From an uncultured Lachnospiraceae bacterium (GTDB lineage: Bacteria > Bacillota > Clostridia > Lachnospirales > Lachnospiraceae): a DNA stretch of 64,000 bases. Positions 37,709 through 47,871 of the stretch are shown here, in pieces. The notes below the pieces were generated by a model, which ran no database searches, was not told where the DNA came from, and was given only the letters and a program-made list of their open reading frames with translations. Made by a program: the position numbers and the translations under genes. The stretch is from contig CANQUC010000001.1 in the NCBI GenBank assembly GCA_947626945.1, positions 97,365 to 161,364 of the forward strand. The letters run 5' to 3'. The number at the start of each line of letters is the position of its first letter. Positions within the stretch are counted from its first letter, which is position 1.

Positions 37709-37738
37709 AAAAAGCCGACCCCGAAGGATCAGCTTTTA
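37707..37738 (-). terminator. Terminator of the AraC-family gene
   Basis: On the minus strand AAAAGCTGATCC-TTCG-GGGTCGGCTTTT folds into a 12-bp stem with two G-U pairs and a UUCG loop, followed by U residues. The TGA stop of the regulator lies inside the stem. On the plus strand the same bases give two C-A mismatches, so it works mainly for the minus-strand gene. Confidence 0.8.
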
Positions 37739-38589
37739 TAAGTACGGGAGTGCTCATTCCGGTAGCTGCTTGGAGACTGACCGGAGATGGCCTTGAAGAT
37801 CTTGGAAAAATAAAAGGGATCGCTGATGCCTACGGATGTAGCTACCTCCCGCATGGGGATATTGGTATCTGACAGCAGGGATTTGGCGTGCTGCACCCGG
37901 ATCTTGTTGGCATATTCCGGAATGGTCATTCCCGTTTCCGACTTAAAGATTCTGGAAAGATAACTGCGGCTGTAGTTTACATGCCTGCAGAGGGTGTTCA
38001 CATCCAGATCCAGATGATAGTTTTCCTCAATGAACCGGGTGGCCTCATATACGGCAGTGCTCTGCCGGAACTGATCGGAGCTTTTTTTCCGTTTGGTGGT
38101 CAGCTGCATCAGATAGGAAAACAGGATGTATACATGGCCGGTGGCCACAAGGCGAAGGGGATCGTCGGTATAGCCCAGGGAATTGATGATGGTCAGCAGG
38201 GTTCTCTGGATGGCGGGAGTTACCATGTTGTGCAGAACATGCTGTTCACCGGTAATGCCGATATCCATCAGCAGATCGGTACAGTATTCCCCGTTCATGC
38301 ACACCCACATCAGCTCCCAGGGATCTTCCGGGTTGGCGTAGTAATGATGGCGCTGCTTGGGAAAGATCATGATCAGATCGCCCTGACCAAGCGGAATGGC
38401 AGGCTCATTGCCAAATTCCACAAAGCCCTTTCCGCTGATGACAAATACCAGCTTGTAGGAATCCATGATTCTGGGGCCTACGTTGTGCCGGGCGTCGCAC
38501 CGGCGGTGTCCTGCCCAGGTTACATACATGTCGGAGTGCTGATATTTTTCGGGAGGCGCGTGAAAATACTGTGTCACAGACGGAGTCAT
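37729..38589 (-). CDS. AraC-family transcriptional regulator
   Basis: 286 residues: an N-terminal cupin-like sensing domain (about 40-130, with FPKQRHHYY) and a C-terminal double helix-turn-helix (about 185-280; LCRHVNYSRSYLSRIFK and VGISDPFYFSKIFK). It is the only regulator inside the pectin locus and is divergent from the CE8 gene, so it probably activates the surrounding enzyme genes in response to a sugar bound in the cupin. The ATG at 38589 was preferred over the 38616 start because AAAGGGTG precedes it. Confidence 0.9.
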   Translation of the reverse strand: MTPSVTQYFHAPPEKYQHSDMYVTWAGHRRCDARHNVGPRIMDSYKLVFVISGKGFVEFGNEPAIPLGQGDLIMIFPKQRHHYYANPEDPWELMWVCMNGEYCTDLLMDIGITGEQHVLHNMVTPAIQRTLLTIINSLGYTDDPLRLVATGHVYILFSYLMQLTTKRKKSSDQFRQSTAVYEATRFIEENYHLDLDVNTLCRHVNYSRSYLSRIFKSETGMTIPEYANKIRVQHAKSLLSDTNIPMREVATSVGISDPFYFSKIFKAISGQSPSSYRNEHSRTYKS

Positions 38590-38642
38590 AAAAACACCCT
38601 TTCTATAGGTAATCACAAAAATCTACATGGATAAATGATTAA

Positions 38643-38656
38643 AAATAACGTTATTT
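38643..38656. promoter_or_regulatory. Palindromic operator candidate AAATAACGTTATTT
   Basis: A 14-bp perfect palindrome with a central CG lies in the divergent region between the AraC gene and the CE8 gene. A TATACT (38678-38683) downstream could be the -10 of the CE8 promoter. The form suits a LacI-type or other dimeric regulator more than an AraC monomer pair. Confidence 0.45.
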
Positions 38657-38735
38657 ATTATTGCGCAGCAAAATTATTATACTAAAAAAAGCACAAAATT
38701 ACAAGTTCTTTTTGAGAACGAGAGGAGGGATCCTT

Positions 38736-39689
38736 ATGGCAGAACAATTTGTTGCGGAACTGCCCCAGACAGCTCATTTGTATATCAACGCCGAGGGAAC
38801 GGGGGATTACCCGTCCGTCCAGGCGGCAGTGGACGCTGTGATGGAGGACAACCAGATCCCCACCGTGATTCATCTTGCTCCGGGCATCTACCGGGAGCGG
38901 GTGGTGATCTCCGGCAATAAGCCCCGCATTACCCTGAAAGGAGAAGATCCGAAAAAAACAGTGATCTCCAACGGATATTATGCGGGCATGACATGGGAAA
39001 ACGGCGATGTGACCACCACCTTCCGAACAGGCACGGTGACAGTCTATGCCAATCATTTTACGGCGGAGGGCATCACCTTTGAAAACAGCTATGACGGTGT
39101 CAGCGGATCCGGCGGCAGGCAGGCGCTTGCCCTTTATGCCGCGGGAGAGCATCATATTTACAGAAACTGCCGTTTTACAGGAGGCCAGGATACCCTGTAC
39201 GCAAGGGAGGGCTCCCAGTATTTTGGGCAGTGTTACATAGACGGAGACGTGGACTTTATCTTTGGAGGCGCCAGGGCGGTTTTTGAAGAGTGCCACATCT
39301 ACTGCAAAAACCCTACCCCGGAGGATCAGGGCCGAAAAGGCTATATCGCGGCGCCCAGTACCCCCGTGAACCAGAAATACGGATTTTTGTTCTATCACTG
39401 CAAGGTGACGGGAAATTTTGCTCCGGGAACCATTTATCTTGGCAGGCCCTGGCATCCGGCTTCAGATCCTTATTATGTGGGATACTGCGTGTTTAAGGAG
39501 TGTGATCTGGGAGAGATCATCATTCCGGAAGGCTGGAAGCAGATGGGCGGTTATCAGGTGGAAACCAACCGGCTGTATGAATACGGAAACAAAGGCCCCG
39601 GCGCCGGCGCCCATGAAAAACGCCGGCAGCTGACAGACGCTCAGGCAGCGGACTGTACGCCGGAGCGGGTCCTTGGATTTACAGTATAA
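38736..39689 (+). CDS. CE8 pectinesterase, cytoplasmic
   Basis: 317 residues, no signal peptide. It has the right-handed beta-helix pectin methylesterase signatures: Gln129 in RQALAL, GGQDTLY (149-155) with Gln151 and the catalytic Asp152, GDVDFIFG (170-177) with Asp173, and LGRPW with Arg237. All active-site residues are present. It removes methyl esters from galacturonate residues; lack of a signal peptide means it must act on imported oligosaccharides. The ATG at 38736 has GAGGAGGGA upstream; the frame extends to 38661 without a better start. Confidence 0.92.
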   Translation: MAEQFVAELPQTAHLYINAEGTGDYPSVQAAVDAVMEDNQIPTVIHLAPGIYRERVVISGNKPRITLKGEDPKKTVISNGYYAGMTWENGDVTTTFRTGTVTVYANHFTAEGITFENSYDGVSGSGGRQALALYAAGEHHIYRNCRFTGGQDTLYAREGSQYFGQCYIDGDVDFIFGGARAVFEECHIYCKNPTPEDQGRKGYIAAPSTPVNQKYGFLFYHCKVTGNFAPGTIYLGRPWHPASDPYYVGYCVFKECDLGEIIIPEGWKQMGGYQVETNRLYEYGNKGPGAGAHEKRRQLTDAQAADCTPERVLGFTV

Positions 39690-39707
39690 TAAATACGGGA
39701 GACAACT

Positions 39708-41789
39708 ATGATTTTTCAAATGGGAGAAAACAAAGCGGCTGTGGATGGAGAGACCCTTTCCCTCTACTGCCGGGAGGAGCTTGTGCTGACCCAAAAGACC
39801 GTCAGTCTTCTGCAGTACAGCTGCTGCAGGCCCTGGGCCTTTCAGAAGCACAACTGGCAGCTGCTGGAAGAAAAACAGGAGGATCAGAGTCTGACACTTT
39901 CCTTTGAAGCGGGAGAGATCCGGGCAGGACTGCGGTTTCTGGCAAAGGGGGAGTATCTGCTGATCACCGTTTCCTACAGCAATGCCTCAAAGGAACGGAT
40001 CTGTGATTTCACAGGCGGCCTGAACCTGTTCTGTACAGGAAACGGAAAGAACAAAGTGACCGTGCCCCATATGATCTACAACGACAATCCAAGCGCGGAT
40101 CCGGACCGGATCGTGCCCCACATCGGACAGAAACCGGGAGGCGGCACCATTGTGGAGGAGCACCGGCTGCCCATTCCCGCCGTCAACGTGGAATGGCAGG
40201 CGGAGGGACAGAGCCGTTATGTGACCCTTTTTTCCAAACCCCAGGTGGTAACGGGAGATCAGGAGGAATACTGGTCCCTGGGCGTGGTAAAGGAGCAGGA
40301 CGGAGAGCGGATCGCGGCCTTGTCCGGCCCCCTGATGTTCAACGGGATGAAAGACGTGGTATATGGAGGCAGAAATACGCCGCTTCCTTATCTCAACGGT
40401 TACCGCTATCTGAATCCGGGGGAGCGCATTTCCAAAACCTTTGCCGTCGGATTTGGCAGCTGTGAAGAGGGAAAAGGGTTCCGCAGCCTGATCCGGATGG
40501 CCTATGAGCTGCTGGGGCCCAAAACCCAGTCTCAGCATACCTTTCAGGAAATGATCGACTACAAAAAGAATGTGGTGGACACCCGGTATTATGAGGATGA
40601 AAACTGCTGCGGCTATCTGACTTTCGGATCGGCAAATCAGTTTGGCAATATTTCCAGACGGCCGGAATATTTCCTGTACGGCTGGACCGGACAGGCAGTG
40701 AAGCTGGCCTGGTGCGAATGCCTTCTGGGACTGAAAACACGGGAACGCTTTCGGCTGGAGCGTGCCATGAAGATTGTGGATTTCTTTGTGAAAAACGGAC
40801 AGAGCAGACAACAGCCCGGTCTGTTTTACGGATATTATATGATTGATCTGCGGCAATGGCGAAACGCCTGGAAGGATCCCGCGGCGCCTTTTTCCTCCCG
40901 TATTCAGGGGGAAAGCCTTGTAGACCTGCTGGACGTGCTGAAGCTTTTGCGGGAAAACGCGCAGCCGGTGCCGGCCCATTGGGAACAGGCGGCAAAAGAC
41001 GCCTGCGCATTTCTGATGAGCCAAAAGGCGCTTACCGGAGAGGGCATTTATCCCATGGCATGGAAAGCCGACGGGACGCCGGATACGGAACTGACCGCGG
41101 CGGCGGGGATGCCCTGCGTCTGGGCCCTTGCGAAGGCAGGGGAATATTTCCGGGAGCCGGCTTATCTGGACTACGCGGTCAGACGCTATGAGGCCTATTA
41201 TGAGCTGCATATGCGTACCTTTGACCGGCCCTTTGCCAGAGCTACCATGGACGCCAAATGCGAGGACAAGGAAGCGGGGATCTACTTCTTTACGGCGGCG
41301 GCGGAGCTGTACCGGCTTACCAGAGAGGAACGGTTTAAAAAGTGGGCGTCCATTGCGGCGGACTGGATCCTGACCTTTGTATTTTTCTGGGAAACCGGTT
41401 TCCAGAAAGGCTCCCAGTGCTATAACATGAATTTTAAGACCACGGGATGGCCGGGAGTCAGTGTGCAGAACCATCATCTGGACGTGTTTTTCCCTTCCTA
41501 CGAGATGTACCGGTTTGGCGTTCTTTCCGGGCAGCCTTTCTATGAAGAAATGGGAAAGCATGTGCGAAACGCCCTTACCTACGGCGTCAGCACCAAAGAA
41601 GGAGAGTATGGCTACAGCGTTATAGGCGAACAGGGAGAGCATTATTATCATACCAATTATTTCCAGATCAAATATCCGGTGATCCTGGAATGTACCGGCA
41701 GTTACCGGGGCGGCATGCAGGTGTGGAATCCCTCCTGGATCACCGCTCAGGTGATGCAGAGCAATCTTCGGTTCGCGTATGAATCATAA
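39708..41789 (+). CDS. Putative (alpha/alpha)-barrel carbohydrate-active protein
   Basis: 693 residues, no signal peptide. The N-terminal third is beta-rich; the remainder (about 310-690) has repeated helix pairs with aromatic motifs (YGWTGQAVKLAWCEC, FYGYYMIDLRQWRNAW, MDAKCEDKEAGIYFFTAAAELYRL) like six-hairpin glycosidases. I do not recognise a named GH family. Between a pectinesterase and a polygalacturonase and spaced 18 bases on each side, it is probably another pectin side-chain enzyme. Catalytic residues are not identified. Confidence 0.6.
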   Translation: MIFQMGENKAAVDGETLSLYCREELVLTQKTVSLLQYSCCRPWAFQKHNWQLLEEKQEDQSLTLSFEAGEIRAGLRFLAKGEYLLITVSYSNASKERICDFTGGLNLFCTGNGKNKVTVPHMIYNDNPSADPDRIVPHIGQKPGGGTIVEEHRLPIPAVNVEWQAEGQSRYVTLFSKPQVVTGDQEEYWSLGVVKEQDGERIAALSGPLMFNGMKDVVYGGRNTPLPYLNGYRYLNPGERISKTFAVGFGSCEEGKGFRSLIRMAYELLGPKTQSQHTFQEMIDYKKNVVDTRYYEDENCCGYLTFGSANQFGNISRRPEYFLYGWTGQAVKLAWCECLLGLKTRERFRLERAMKIVDFFVKNGQSRQQPGLFYGYYMIDLRQWRNAWKDPAAPFSSRIQGESLVDLLDVLKLLRENAQPVPAHWEQAAKDACAFLMSQKALTGEGIYPMAWKADGTPDTELTAAAGMPCVWALAKAGEYFREPAYLDYAVRRYEAYYELHMRTFDRPFARATMDAKCEDKEAGIYFFTAAAELYRLTREERFKKWASIAADWILTFVFFWETGFQKGSQCYNMNFKTTGWPGVSVQNHHLDVFFPSYEMYRFGVLSGQPFYEEMGKHVRNALTYGVSTKEGEYGYSVIGEQGEHYYHTNYFQIKYPVILECTGSYRGGMQVWNPSWITAQVMQSNLRFAYES

Positions 41790-41806
41790 AGAGAGGAGCG
41801 TGTCTT

Positions 41807-43231
41807 ATGCAGCAGTTTGAAACGATCACTTATCCCAAAGTAGAGCTTCCTGTGTTTCCCGACAGAGAAGCGCATGTCACAGAGTTCGGGGCAGTGCCGG
41901 GAGGCCTGGTATCCAATACCGGCGCTTTCCGGAAAGGAATGGAAGCGCTGCATCAGGCGGGCGGCGGCACCCTTACCGTCCCCGCGGGAATCTGGCTTAC
42001 CGGCCCCATTACGCTGCTTTCCAACGTCAATCTGCATGTGGAGCGGGGCGCGGTGATTCTGTTTTCTCATAATGAAGCGGAATACCCTTTGATCCAGACC
42101 TCCTATGAGGGGGAGGACCGGATCCGGGCCCTGTCGCCCATCCATGCCAGGGACGCGGAGAATATTGCCATTACCGGCGGCGGAACCCTTGACGGAAACG
42201 GCCATCTCTGGCGCCTGGTAAAGCGCTCCAAGATGACGGACAGCCAGTGGGCTCAGCTGCTTCGGCGGGGCGGCGTAACAAAGGGAGAGGGCGCAAAGGA
42301 AGTGTGGTTCCCCTCCCAGTCCTCCTATGACGGGCACATGAATAAGGATATCAAGCCCCATGAGGAAAATGCTCTGGAGCGGGCAAAGCCTTATTTTGAT
42401 TACTACCGGCCGGTGCTGGTAAGCCTGATCGGATGCAGGAGGGTGCTGCTGGAGGGCGTGACGTTCCAGAATTCCCCTGCCTGGAACGTACATCCGCTGT
42501 TTTGCCAGCATGTTACCATAAAGGACGTGTTTATCCGCAATCCCTGGAACGCCCAGAACGGCGACGGGCTGGATCTGGAATCCTGCAAATATGTGGAGAT
42601 CGTCAACACCCGTTTTGACGTGGGGGACGACGCCATCTGCATGAAGGCGGGGAAAAACGCGCCTGCCAGAAAGATCCAGGCGCCTACGGAATATGTGACC
42701 ATCCGGGACTGCGTGGTCTATCACGGACACGGCGGCTTTGTGGTGGGCAGCGAGATGAGCCGGGGACTGAAAAACATCCGGGTGGAAAACTGCGCGTTTT
42801 TGGGAACGGATATCGGCATCCGCTTCAAGAGCACCCTTGGCCGGGGCGGCGTGGTGGAAGACATTGTGCTGGACGGCATTCATATGGTGGATATCCCCAA
42901 ACAGGCGGTGCTGTTTACAATGGCCTACAGCGGCGCGCTGGATGAAAGCCAGATCGATCCCGAGGATGTTCCGGAGTTTCGCAATATTGTCATGAGGAAC
43001 ATTACCTGTCAGGGATGCGGTCAGGCCATTCAGGTAGACGGGCTGAAGCAGCTGCCCATCCACGACCTGTATTTTGAAGATGTGAACATTGTTGCAAGGC
43101 ATGGAATCCGCTGCGAAATGGCACAGGACATTCATCTGCGCAATGTAACCGTAGTAAAAGAGGGCAGGGAAGAAGAACAGAAGACCTTCAGCGAGACGGT
43201 GCAGGACGGATTTACCTATGATATGTGGTGA
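41807..43231 (+). CDS. GH28 polygalacturonase-family glycoside hydrolase
   Basis: 474 residues, no signal peptide. GH28 motifs are complete: NGDGLDLES (Asn251, Asp253, Asp256), DVGDDAICMK (Asp274, Asp275), GHGGFVVGSE (His308) and RFKS. The enzyme hydrolyses alpha-1,4-galacturonic links; cytoplasmic forms are usually exo-acting on short oligogalacturonides or rhamnogalacturonans. Fits the CE8 gene two genes upstream. GAGGAG precedes the ATG. Confidence 0.93.
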   Translation: MQQFETITYPKVELPVFPDREAHVTEFGAVPGGLVSNTGAFRKGMEALHQAGGGTLTVPAGIWLTGPITLLSNVNLHVERGAVILFSHNEAEYPLIQTSYEGEDRIRALSPIHARDAENIAITGGGTLDGNGHLWRLVKRSKMTDSQWAQLLRRGGVTKGEGAKEVWFPSQSSYDGHMNKDIKPHEENALERAKPYFDYYRPVLVSLIGCRRVLLEGVTFQNSPAWNVHPLFCQHVTIKDVFIRNPWNAQNGDGLDLESCKYVEIVNTRFDVGDDAICMKAGKNAPARKIQAPTEYVTIRDCVVYHGHGGFVVGSEMSRGLKNIRVENCAFLGTDIGIRFKSTLGRGGVVEDIVLDGIHMVDIPKQAVLFTMAYSGALDESQIDPEDVPEFRNIVMRNITCQGCGQAIQVDGLKQLPIHDLYFEDVNIVARHGIRCEMAQDIHLRNVTVVKEGREEEQKTFSETVQDGFTYDMW

Positions 43232-43274
43232 CCGGACAAAAAAGCGCGGGCCGGCCGCAGAAAGGAAAAACAAG

Positions 43275-44594
43275 ATGAAACCATGGGAATACGGACCCCT
43301 GCGGGTGTCCGAAAATAAAAAATATATGCAGAACGGAGACAGACCTTTCTTCTGGCTGGGGGATACGGCCTGGCTGCTGCTGTGCAAGTGTACCAGGGAG
43401 GAGATCGACGTCTACCTGGAAAACAGAGCGCAGAAGGGATTCAACGTGATCCAGATCACCATTTCCCACAAATGGCCTACGGAGACGGCGGAGCATGTGT
43501 GCGCGTTTCTGGACAACGATATGTGCAGGCCCAATCTGGTTGCGGGGGGCTTTTGGGACCGGCTGGACTATACGGTGAAAAAGGCGGAGGAGCTTGGCAT
43601 GTACTGCGGTCTGCTTCCCTGCTGGAGCGGCAGATTCAAAGCCGGGGATCTGCGGGAGGACAATGTGGAGGATTATATCACCTTTCTTGCCAACCGCTAT
43701 CAGGACGCGCCCAACATCATCTGGATCACCGGCGGCGACTGCAAGGGCAGCGACGGCTTTGATTTCTGGACGCTTATGGGCCGGAAATTAAAGGAGCTGA
43801 ATCCTGACAAGCTGGTAACGTTCCATCCCTTTGGGAGGACTGTCACAAGCGATTATTTTCCCCAGTCGGAATGGATCGATTTTTATATGTTCCAGTCGGG
43901 CCACCGCCGCTATGACCAGCGGAGCCTGAAAAAATGGGACGACAGCGCTACTATGGGCTATTATTACGGAGAGGACAGCTGGCGCTATATTGACCGCGTA
44001 AAGGAATGCGGAAATCCAAAGCCGGTGCTGGACGGAGAACCCTCCTATGAGCATATTCCCCAGGGTCTTCACGATCCGTCCCAGCCTTTCTGGCAGGACT
44101 ATGACGTGCGGCGGTTTGCTTACTGGTCCGTGCTGGCAGGAGCCTGCGGCTTTACCTACGGACACAGCTCCATCATGCAGTTTTATCAGGGCGGGGACGA
44201 CCCGGCGGCGTATGGCTGCTCCATTCCCTGGAAAGACGCCATCCACAGCTCCGGAAACGACAACATCAGCAAGCTTGCGGCACTGATGCGGTCTGTTGCC
44301 TGGGAGACCGGCCAGGCGGCTCAGCAGCTCCTTGCCTGTGAAGAGGGAGAGCAGTATGAACGGATCTCCGCTTTCGCGGGAAAGGATTTTGCCATCTTTT
44401 ATACTTATACCGGCCGTGATATATCCGTAAAGGGAGATCTTCTGCCCCTGCCGGAAATGAAAGCCTACTGGATCAGTCCGGTCAGCGGCACAAAGAGCTA
44501 CATTGGAACCGTTTCCTCAAAGGGCGTGCTGGAGTTTAAAAAACCGGCGGGCACGTTCACCCATACGGACTGGCTGCTTCTGCTGGAAGAATAG
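43275..44594 (+). CDS. GH140-like apiosidase (DUF4038 domain protein)
   Basis: 439 residues, no signal peptide. The TIM-barrel N-terminus (PFFWLGDTAWLLL, NVIQITIS, NIIWITGGDCKG with an Asp, and VLDGEPSYE with a Glu) matches DUF4038, and the last 85 residues match the small beta domain that follows it. The best-studied members are GH140 apiosidases acting on rhamnogalacturonan II side chains. Rhamnogalacturonan II breakdown is therefore possible but unproven. ATG 43275 follows AAAGGAAA; the open frame starts at 43218 inside the GH28 gene. Last gene of the pectin operon. Confidence 0.8.
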   Translation: MKPWEYGPLRVSENKKYMQNGDRPFFWLGDTAWLLLCKCTREEIDVYLENRAQKGFNVIQITISHKWPTETAEHVCAFLDNDMCRPNLVAGGFWDRLDYTVKKAEELGMYCGLLPCWSGRFKAGDLREDNVEDYITFLANRYQDAPNIIWITGGDCKGSDGFDFWTLMGRKLKELNPDKLVTFHPFGRTVTSDYFPQSEWIDFYMFQSGHRRYDQRSLKKWDDSATMGYYYGEDSWRYIDRVKECGNPKPVLDGEPSYEHIPQGLHDPSQPFWQDYDVRRFAYWSVLAGACGFTYGHSSIMQFYQGGDDPAAYGCSIPWKDAIHSSGNDNISKLAALMRSVAWETGQAAQQLLACEEGEQYERISAFAGKDFAIFYTYTGRDISVKGDLLPLPEMKAYWISPVSGTKSYIGTVSSKGVLEFKKPAGTFTHTDWLLLLEE

Positions 44595-44613
44595 GACGGA
44601 GGATTTCTTTTTC

Positions 44614-44642
44614 TTTGCATTTGCCGATAAGTGTGGTATAAT
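44614..44642 (+). promoter_or_regulatory. Promoter of hpf, overlapping a terminator
   Basis: TTTGCA (44614-44619), a 17-base spacer and TATAAT (44637-44642) with an extended TGG before it. The last three bases of the -10 are also the first three of the terminator stem that starts at 44640. Confidence 0.7.
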
Positions 44643-44681
44643 AAGACCAAAGTATACATTGAGATACTTTGGTCTTATTTT
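44640..44681 (+). terminator. Terminator downstream of the pectin operon
   Basis: A 16-bp perfect stem (44640-44655 with 44664-44679) ends in T residues. Initiation at the overlapping promoter would skip most of the left arm, so hpf transcripts escape it. Confidence 0.85.
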
Positions 44682-44702
44682 TGCAGAAACGGAGGAATGT
44701 GT

Positions 44703-45230
44703 ATGCGTATTATCATTACAGGAAGAAATATTGAAGTGACAGACGGTTTGAAATCCGCGATCAATGAAAAACTTGGCAAGCTGGAACGCTTCTTTGCTCC
44801 TGCAACAGAGATACTCGTTACATTAAGCGTGGAAAAAGAAAGACAGAAGATCGAGGTAACCATTCCCGTAAAAGGCAACATCATCCGCTCAGAGCAGGTC
44901 AGCAACGATATGTATGTATCCATCGACCTGGTAGAGGAGATCATTGAGCGTCAGCTGAAAAAATATAAAAATAAGCTGAGCGACCAGCAGAAAACCGGTG
45001 GAAGCTTCAACCCGGAATTTCTGGACAAAGAATATGAGGCGGAAGAGGATATCCAGATTATCCGTACAAAGAAGTTCGGCATCAAGCCCATGTATCCGGA
45101 AGATGCCTGCATCCAGATGGAACTGCTGGGACATAATTTTTTTGTATTCAAAAATGCCGAGACCGAAGAGGTCAACGTGGTTTATAAGCGAAAAGGAAAC
45201 ACTTACGGCCTGATTGAGCCGGAATTTTAA
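44703..45230 (+). CDS. hpf: Ribosome hibernation promoting factor, long form
   Basis: 175 residues. The N-terminal domain (about 1-100, starting MRIIITGRNIEVTDGLKSAI) is the S30AE fold that binds the small subunit; the C-terminal domain (about 120-175, with IIRTKKFGIKPMYPEDACIQMELLGHNFFVF) dimerises to give 100S ribosomes. The two-domain length marks the long form found in Gram-positives. GGAGG precedes the ATG. Order hpf-secA-prfB is common in Clostridia. Confidence 0.95.
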   Translation: MRIIITGRNIEVTDGLKSAINEKLGKLERFFAPATEILVTLSVEKERQKIEVTIPVKGNIIRSEQVSNDMYVSIDLVEEIIERQLKKYKNKLSDQQKTGGSFNPEFLDKEYEAEEDIQIIRTKKFGIKPMYPEDACIQMELLGHNFFVFKNAETEEVNVVYKRKGNTYGLIEPEF

Positions 45231-45255
45231 AAAGATACAGGAGTAAGAAAGAATC

Positions 45256-47817
45256 ATGGGATTGATCAACAAGATATTTGGTACCCACAGTGAGCGGGAG
45301 ATCAAAATGATCCTGCCCGTTGTGGATCAGATCGAAGCGCTTCGTCCGCAGATGCAGCAGCTGAGCGATGAGCAGCTGCGGGCAAAGACAGAAGAGTTCA
45401 GAGGCCGCTATCAGGCAGGGGAGACTTTGGATGACCTGCTTCCGGAGGCTTACGCGGTGGTGCGCGAGGCGGCAAAACGAACACTGGATATGGAACATTA
45501 CCGGGTACAGCTGATCGGCGGCGTCATTCTGCATCAGGGACGGATCGCGGAGATGCGCACCGGTGAAGGAAAGACGCTGGTGGCTACCCTGCCCGCGTAT
45601 CTGAACGCCCTGGAGGGAAAAGGCGTCCACATCGTTACCGTCAACGATTATCTGGCAAAGCGTGACGCGGAGTGGATGGGGAAGATCCATGAGTTTCTGG
45701 GCGTGTCCGTTGGCGTTGTGCTGAACTCCATGGACAATGACGAGAGAAGACAGGCCTACGCCTGCGATATCACCTATGTGACCAACAATGAGGTGGGCTT
45801 TGATTATCTGCGTGACAACATGGTGGTGCAGAAAGAAAAGCTGGTGCTGCGGGATCTTCACTATGCCATCATCGATGAGGTGGACTCGGTGCTGATCGAC
45901 GAGGCCCGTACCCCACTGATCATTTCCGGCCAGAGCAGCAAGTCCACAAAGCTGTACGAGGCCTGCGACATTCTCGCAAGGCAGCTTCAGCGTGGCGAAA
46001 GCCGGGAGCTGACCAAGATGGACGCCATTATGGGCCAGGATGTGGAAGAGACCGGCGACTTTGTGGTCAACGAAAAAGACAAGGTCGTGAACCTGACAGA
46101 AGAAGGCGTGAAAAAGGTAGAGGACTTTTTCCATCTGGAAAATCTGGCAGATGCGGAAAACCTGGAGATCCAGCACAACATTATCCTGGCGCTGCGGGCC
46201 AATTATCTGATGTTCCGGGATCAGGACTATGTGGTAAAGGACGATCAGGTGCTGATCGTGGACGAATTTACAGGCCGTATTATGCCGGGCCGCCGTTACA
46301 GCGACGGTCTGCATCAGGCCATTGAGGCAAAGGAGCATGTAAAGGTAAAAAGAGAGAGCCGCACCCTGGCCACCATCACGTTCCAGAACTTCTTTAACAA
46401 ATATCAGAAAAAAGCCGGCATGACCGGTACTGCCCTGACGGAAGAAAAGGAATTTCGGGATATTTACGGCATGGACGTAATCGAGATCCCCACCAATATG
46501 CCGGTGATCCGAAACGACCGGGAAGACGCCGTATTCAAGACAAAAAAGGAAAAGCTCCACGCGGTGGTAAACGAGGTGGAGGCGGCTCACGCAAAGGGCC
46601 AGCCGGTGCTGGTGGGCACCATCACCATCGAGGCTTCCGAAGAGCTTTCCGGGATGCTGAAGCGCCGGGGCATTCCCCACAACGTGCTGAATGCCAAGTT
46701 CCATGAGCTGGAGGCGGAGATCGTTGCCCAGGCAGGCCAGCACGGAGCTGTGACCATTGCCACCAATATGGCAGGCCGTGGTACGGATATTAAGCTGGAC
46801 GAGGAGGCAAAGGCGGCAGGAGGTCTGAAGATCATCGGTACGGAACGTCATGAATCCCGCCGTATTGACAACCAGCTGCGCGGACGTTCCGGACGTCAGG
46901 GAGATCCCGGCGAGTCCAGATTTTATATTTCCCTGGAGGACGATCTGATGCGTCTCTTTGGCTCAGAGCGTCTGATCGGCGTGTTCAATGCCCTGGGTGT
47001 GCCGGAAAATGAAGAGATCGAGCATAAAATGCTTTCCAGTACCATAGAAAAAGCCCAGAAAAAGATTGAGGGCAACAACTATGGCATCCGTAAAAACCTG
47101 CTGGAATATGACCAGGTTATGAACGAGCAGCGGGAGATCATTTATGAGGAGCGCCGGCGGGTGCTGGACGGCGAGAGCATGCGGGAATCCATTCTGAAGA
47201 TGGCAGAAGATGTGATCGACAGTGTCGTGGACCGCTGCCTGGGAGAGGACATGGCTTCAGAAGACTGGAATCTTGCCCAGCTGAACACGGAGCTTCTGGA
47301 TTATATTCCCCTTGCGCCTGTAACTGAGCAGACCGCAAAAGGCCTGAAAAAGGACGACCTGAAAGAATTGCTGAAAAAGCAGGCTCTGGAGCTTTATGAA
47401 AAGAAAGAAGCAGAATTCCCCGAACCGGAAAACATGCGGGAAGTGGAGCGTGTGGTTCTTTTGCGGAGCATCGATACCAGATGGATGGCTCACATAGACG
47501 ATATGGATCAGCTTCGTCAGGGCGTGGGGCTGCAGGCATACGGACAAAAGGATCCGCTTGTGGAATATAAAATGAGCGGATACCAGATGTTTGACGAGAT
47601 GACCCATTCCATTAAGGAGGATACGGTTCGGATCCTCTACCGGGTAAAGATCGAGCAGAAGGTAGAGCGGGAACAGGTAGCCAAGGTTACCGGAACCAAC
47701 AAGGATGACACGGCGGTCCGGGGGCCCAAGAGAAGAGAAAGCAAGAAGGTCTATCCCAACGATCCCTGTCCCTGCGGAAGCGGGAAGAAATACAAGCAGT
47801 GCTGCGGCAGGAAATAA
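45256..47817 (+). CDS. secA: Preprotein translocase ATPase SecA
   Basis: 853 residues, full length. Walker A RTGEGKT (101-107), DEVDS at about 208 (Walker B), the preprotein cross-linking region, the second nucleotide fold with GRGTDIKL and the [12 protein letters not shown] motif, and a C-terminal zinc-binding [14 protein letters not shown] that contacts SecB-like partners or ribosomes. It drives protein export through SecYEG at the membrane. It starts 25 bases after hpf. No frame disruption. Confidence 0.97.
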   Translation: MGLINKIFGTHSEREIKMILPVVDQIEALRPQMQQLSDEQLRAKTEEFRGRYQAGETLDDLLPEAYAVVREAAKRTLDMEHYRVQLIGGVILHQGRIAEMRTGEGKTLVATLPAYLNALEGKGVHIVTVNDYLAKRDAEWMGKIHEFLGVSVGVVLNSMDNDERRQAYACDITYVTNNEVGFDYLRDNMVVQKEKLVLRDLHYAIIDEVDSVLIDEARTPLIISGQSSKSTKLYEACDILARQLQRGESRELTKMDAIMGQDVEETGDFVVNEKDKVVNLTEEGVKKVEDFFHLENLADAENLEIQHNIILALRANYLMFRDQDYVVKDDQVLIVDEFTGRIMPGRRYSDGLHQAIEAKEHVKVKRESRTLATITFQNFFNKYQKKAGMTGTALTEEKEFRDIYGMDVIEIPTNMPVIRNDREDAVFKTKKEKLHAVVNEVEAAHAKGQPVLVGTITIEASEELSGMLKRRGIPHNVLNAKFHELEAEIVAQAGQHGAVTIATNMAGRGTDIKLDEEAKAAGGLKIIGTERHESRRIDNQLRGRSGRQGDPGESRFYISLEDDLMRLFGSERLIGVFNALGVPENEEIEHKMLSSTIEKAQKKIEGNNYGIRKNLLEYDQVMNEQREIIYEERRRVLDGESMRESILKMAEDVIDSVVDRCLGEDMASEDWNLAQLNTELLDYIPLAPVTEQTAKGLKKDDLKELLKKQALELYEKKEAEFPEPENMREVERVVLLRSIDTRWMAHIDDMDQLRQGVGLQAYGQKDPLVEYKMSGYQMFDEMTHSIKEDTVRILYRVKIEQKVEREQVAKVTGTNKDDTAVRGPKRRESKKVYPNDPCPCGSGKKYKQCCGRK

Positions 47818-47871
47818 AGCAGCAACAGTACACAGCCTACAAAATCAAAGATGAAAAAAGAGGTGAGTAAA

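Noticed and set aside
39987..41651. 554-residue minus-strand frame, and a similar one at 45172-46851
   Set aside because: Antisense to clear genes (the six-hairpin protein and secA), rich in His/Arg/Pro/Gln and without recognisable domains.
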